DNA of 7,528 nucleotides from Granulosicoccus sp964352535 (GTDB lineage Bacteria; Pseudomonadota; Gammaproteobacteria; Granulosicoccales; Granulosicoccaceae), in assembly GCA_964352535.1 (NCBI GenBank), contig CAYGSW010000272.1, positions 1 through 7,528 on the forward strand. The letters are read 5' to 3'. The notes beneath the pieces are model-generated. The model saw only the letters and a list, made by a program, of their open reading frames with translations. It was not told the origin of the DNA and made no database searches. Shown here piece after piece: positions 5,177 to 7,528 of the stretch (its first letter is position 1; each line of letters opens with the position of its first letter). Both the position numbers and the translations under genes were made by a program.

Positions 5177-5941
5177 ATGAATATCGATGGGCAGGTTGCG
5201 CTGGTTAGCGGAGGTGGCAGCGGATTGGGCGAAGCCACGGCACGTCACCTTGCAGAGCTTGGCGCTGATGTTGCCATCCTTGACATCGATGGTGAACGTG
5301 CTGCCAGCGTTGCAGGTGAAATTGGGGGCTATGCGCAGCAGTGCGATGTGACGGATGCGGAAAGTGTAGCCTGTGGTGTCACCGCTGCTATGGCACGCTT
5401 TGGTCAGGCGCCACGCATCGTTGTGAGTTGTGCCGGTATTGCACTTGCTGCAAGGATTGTCGGGCGTGAAGGTAAAGTGTCAATCGTGTTGTTCCAGAAA
5501 GTGATTGAGGTCAATCTGTTTGGCACTTATAACCTGATGAGCTACGCTGCACAGGCGATGACTGATTTGCCTGCGCTTGATGACGGTGAACGTGGCGTTA
5601 TTATCAATACTGCATCAGCGGCCTATGAAGATGGACAGGTTGGGCAAGCAGCTTACGCGGCTTCCAAAGGTGCAATCGCCTCAATGTGTCTACCAGCCGC
5701 GCGCGAGTTTGCTCAGCATGGTATCCGCGTGATGGGTATTGCTCCGGGTTTGTTCGAGACACCCATGATGGAAAGTCTGCCTGAGGCGACGGTAGCGGCG
5801 ATCACGCAGAACATCCCGTTTCCGGCAAGGCTGGGCGAGCCTGCAGAATTCGCTCATCTGGTAGCGGATATTGTTCGCAACTCTTATCTCAACGGCACTG
5901 TCATTCGACTTGACGGTGCGGTCCGTCTTCCGCCAAGGTAA
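5177..5941 (+). CDS. SDR oxidoreductase, 3-hydroxyacyl-CoA dehydrogenase type-2 (HSD10)-like
   Basis: This cytoplasmic short-chain dehydrogenase probably oxidises a 3-hydroxyacyl-CoA to the 3-oxoacyl-CoA with NAD. In the 254 residues the Rossmann glycine motif GGGSGLG (12-18) is followed by LDID with Asp36 at the end of strand 2, a mark of NAD over NADP preference. The catalytic residues are Asn113, Ser147, Tyr160 and Lys164. The stretches KVSIVLFQKVIEVNLFGTYN (100-119), GERGVIINTASAAYEDGQVG (137-156), QAAYAASKGAIASM, and IAPGLFETPMM (188-198) are those of the HSD10/type II 3-hydroxyacyl-CoA dehydrogenase subgroup. So is the C-terminal LGEPAEFAHLV...LNGTVIRLDGAVRLPP. Known members act on short, branched or otherwise unusual 3-hydroxyacyl-CoAs and on some steroids and alcohols, so the substrate is not fixed. 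Its place between a TRAP permease and a CoA ligase favours a CoA-ester substrate. Confidence 0.9.
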   Translation: MNIDGQVALVSGGGSGLGEATARHLAELGADVAILDIDGERAASVAGEIGGYAQQCDVTDAESVACGVTAAMARFGQAPRIVVSCAGIALAARIVGREGKVSIVLFQKVIEVNLFGTYNLMSYAAQAMTDLPALDDGERGVIINTASAAYEDGQVGQAAYAASKGAIASMCLPAAREFAQHGIRVMGIAPGLFETPMMESLPEATVAAITQNIPFPARLGEPAEFAHLVADIVRNSYLNGTVIRLDGAVRLPPR

Positions 5942-5961
5942 GGCTGTGAGCCATTCAGCCT
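5941..5961 (+). other. Small hairpin between the SDR and ligase genes
   Basis: AGGCTG (5941-5946) can pair with CAGCCT (5956-5961) around a 9-base loop; a competing 4-bp pairing GGCT/AGCC exists inside. It is weak, has no T-run and overlaps the last base of the SDR stop codon, so it is not a terminator. Confidence 0.3.
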
Positions 5962-5970
5962 ATTGGTACG

Positions 5971-5976
5971 AGGAGG
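5971..5976 (+). promoter_or_regulatory. Strong ribosome binding site that sets the ligase start
   Basis: AGGAGG is a perfect Shine-Dalgarno, 7 bases before the ATG at 5984. It decides against an in-frame TTG at 5963, which lies upstream of the site and would translate through it. Confidence 0.85.
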
Positions 5977-5983
5977 AAATTAT

Positions 5984-7519
5984 ATGAACGCAAATGCCGC
6001 CGAATGGTTCGTCGATCGCCATTTGACAGAAGGACGGTCCGACAAGACTGCATTTCGTGAAGCCTGGCCGGACGGGCGTGAGCTGAGCTTCGGTGATCTG
6101 GCAGAGCACAGCGGCAAGGTTGCGATGGCGTTTGGCAGGGTAGGCATTCGGCGTGAGGAACGGGCAGCGATGTTTGTGCTCGATCAGATCGAATTTCCCA
6201 TTATTTTCTGGGGAGCACTCAAGGCGGGAATCCTGCCAGTTGCAATGAACACACTGCTGACAACAGATATCTACCGGGCAATTCTGAACGACAGTCGCGC
6301 CGCTATTGCCTTTGTGTCTGAGGAATTACTTGATGTTGTGCTGCCGGCCGTGCTGGACTCACCACACATACGCAAAATTGTTGTCATAGGTGCAGATTCG
6401 CCTGCTCGCACGATCACCTGGGTTGACTTTGTGAGTGGCGCCGAGTCACAGCCCGCCGTTGAATGTTGCGGGGATGAGATCGCGTTCTGGCTCTATTCCT
6501 CAGGATCGACCGGCGCTCCCAAAGGCGTACGCCATGTTCACGATGCGTTGCGTGTCACGTGTGATAACTACGCAAGTCAGGTATTGGGTATTCGCGAAGA
6601 CGATCTTGTTTTCTCTGCAGCCAAACTGTTCTTTGCCTATGGACTTGGCAATGGTATGTCATTCCCGCTATCGGTGGGTGCCACTGCTTTACTCTACAAT
6701 GCCCGCCCTACACCGGAGTCGGTTTCCGATATTCTGGGGCGCTACCGTCCGACGATTTTCTTTGGTGTTCCCACACTATACGCAGCCCTTGTACACCGCT
6801 GGGAGGTGCAAGATGCGGCTCCGGATGCACCACTGCGCATTTGCATCTCTGCCGGTGAGGCGTTGCCTGCCGAGATAAGCCGCAGGTGGAAAGCAGCCTG
6901 GGATGTGGACATCATCGATGGCGTTGGCTCCACAGAGATGTTGCATATCTTCCTGTCAAACAGGCCGGACGATATCGAGTACGGCACGTCAGGCATTGCG
7001 GTGCCAGGGTACGATGTGCGACTGGTCGATGAGACAGGCAGCGAGGTGGGATCGGGTGTCATTGGTGAGCTACTGGTGCGAGGCGATTCAGCAGCGGCCG
7101 ATTACTGGAATCAGCGTGTCAAGTCGCGCAAGACGTTCGAGGGCGAATGGACGCGTACCGGCGACAAGTATGAGATGAATGAAGCCGGACGAATGATCTA
7201 CTGTGGTCGTACCGATGACATGTTCAAAGTGTCTGGTATCTGGGTGAGTCCGTTTGAGATCGAACAGGCGCTAATGACACATCCTGACGTTCTGGAGGCG
7301 GCGGTGGTCGCACACCGCGATGAGAATGAGCTGGAAAAACCGCGCGCATTCGTTGTGCTTAAAGAGGGCATTGGTGATGAAGCGGTTGCTGGCCTAAAGG
7401 ACTTTGTGAAAGAACAGATTGGCAAGTGGAAGTATCCACGCTGGATCGATATTGTTGAAGAGCTTCCCAAGACAGCAACGGGCAAAATTCAGCGTTTTCG
7501 ATTGCGTGAGGTAGAGTAG
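5984..7519 (+). CDS. Benzoate-CoA ligase family acyl-CoA synthetase
   Basis: This cytoplasmic enzyme activates a carboxylic acid with ATP to an acyl-adenylate and then transfers it to CoA. The 511 residues are full length. The AMP-binding P-loop is YSSGSTGAPKG (171-181). KLFFAYGLGN (214-223) and GVGSTEMLHIFLSN (313-326) are hallmarks of the benzoate/hydroxybenzoate-CoA ligase branch. They are followed by RTGD with Asp394, the hinge region CGRTDDMFKVSGIWVSPFEI (407-426), and the C-terminal PKTATGKIQR with the catalytic Lys501. The ATG at 5984 is chosen for its perfect ribosome site. It follows the SDR gene by 42 bp. Benzoate, hydroxybenzoates or other aromatic acids are the first guess. The branch also includes enzymes of other and unknown specificity, and no ring-attacking enzyme is visible in the window. 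The sequence stops 9 bases later, so later pathway genes would be outside. Confidence 0.93.
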   Translation: MNANAAEWFVDRHLTEGRSDKTAFREAWPDGRELSFGDLAEHSGKVAMAFGRVGIRREERAAMFVLDQIEFPIIFWGALKAGILPVAMNTLLTTDIYRAILNDSRAAIAFVSEELLDVVLPAVLDSPHIRKIVVIGADSPARTITWVDFVSGAESQPAVECCGDEIAFWLYSSGSTGAPKGVRHVHDALRVTCDNYASQVLGIREDDLVFSAAKLFFAYGLGNGMSFPLSVGATALLYNARPTPESVSDILGRYRPTIFFGVPTLYAALVHRWEVQDAAPDAPLRICISAGEALPAEISRRWKAAWDVDIIDGVGSTEMLHIFLSNRPDDIEYGTSGIAVPGYDVRLVDETGSEVGSGVIGELLVRGDSAAADYWNQRVKSRKTFEGEWTRTGDKYEMNEAGRMIYCGRTDDMFKVSGIWVSPFEIEQALMTHPDVLEAAVVAHRDENELEKPRAFVVLKEGIGDEAVAGLKDFVKEQIGKWKYPRWIDIVEELPKTATGKIQRFRLREVE

Positions 7520-7528
7520 GATTTGTAG

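Noticed and set aside
5963..5983. Upstream TTG start for the ligase, adding 7 residues
   Set aside because: It would translate through the perfect AGGAGG at 5971-5976, whose spacing fits the ATG at 5984.
6435..6878. 147-codon plus-strand frame within the ligase gene, and similar frames at 6742-7062, 6903-7178 and 7198-7485
   Set aside because: They lie wholly inside the well-conserved ligase coding sequence in other frames and have no features of their own.

Overview
The window reads as chromosomal DNA of a heterotrophic, probably marine proteobacterium, gamma- or alphaproteobacterial. The reasons are a TRAP transporter, a Brucella-type (type II) lumazine synthase, a BKACE-family enzyme and ordinary proteobacterial Shine-Dalgarno sequences. 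The base composition looks moderate (a little over 50% GC by eye). The genus cannot be fixed from the sequence alone.

Layout. Positions 1-143 hold no gene. They start with a heptanucleotide tandem repeat (ATTCTCT) and contain two short stretches that resemble the lacZ start/lac operator region. A type II lumazine synthase gene (ribH2-like) runs leftward at 144-578. A 388-bp divergent intergenic region (579-966) holds a palindrome and a possible decayed short reading frame. From there everything runs rightward: a BKACE/DUF849 beta-keto acid cleavage enzyme (967-1800); a 165-bp leader with an 18-bp palindrome and a strong hairpin (1801-1965); a three-gene TRAP transporter, dctP (1966-3012), dctQ (3071-3655) and dctM (3652-5148); a type-II 3-hydroxyacyl-CoA dehydrogenase-like SDR (5177-5941); and a benzoate-CoA-ligase-family acyl-CoA synthetase (5984-7519). 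The window ends 9 bases after that gene, so the operon may continue.

How the genes fit together (inference). The TRAP system would capture an organic acid in the periplasm and import it with a sodium ion gradient. The ligase would make its CoA thioester and the SDR would oxidise a 3-hydroxyacyl-CoA to the 3-oxo form. The BKACE enzyme would cleave a free 3-oxo acid with acetyl-CoA to acetoacetate and a shorter acyl-CoA. Together they look like an uptake-and-catabolism module for an aromatic or other hydrophobic carboxylate whose identity is unknown. BKACE works on free acids while the SDR works on CoA esters, so the four activities do not form an obvious linear pathway, and this is the main open question. 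RNA hairpins before and after dctP suggest that the binding protein is made in excess over the membrane subunits. The dctM product also carries an insert of about 60 residues between conserved blocks of the family. I found no tRNA, rRNA, CRISPR array, insertion sequence or obvious defence system.
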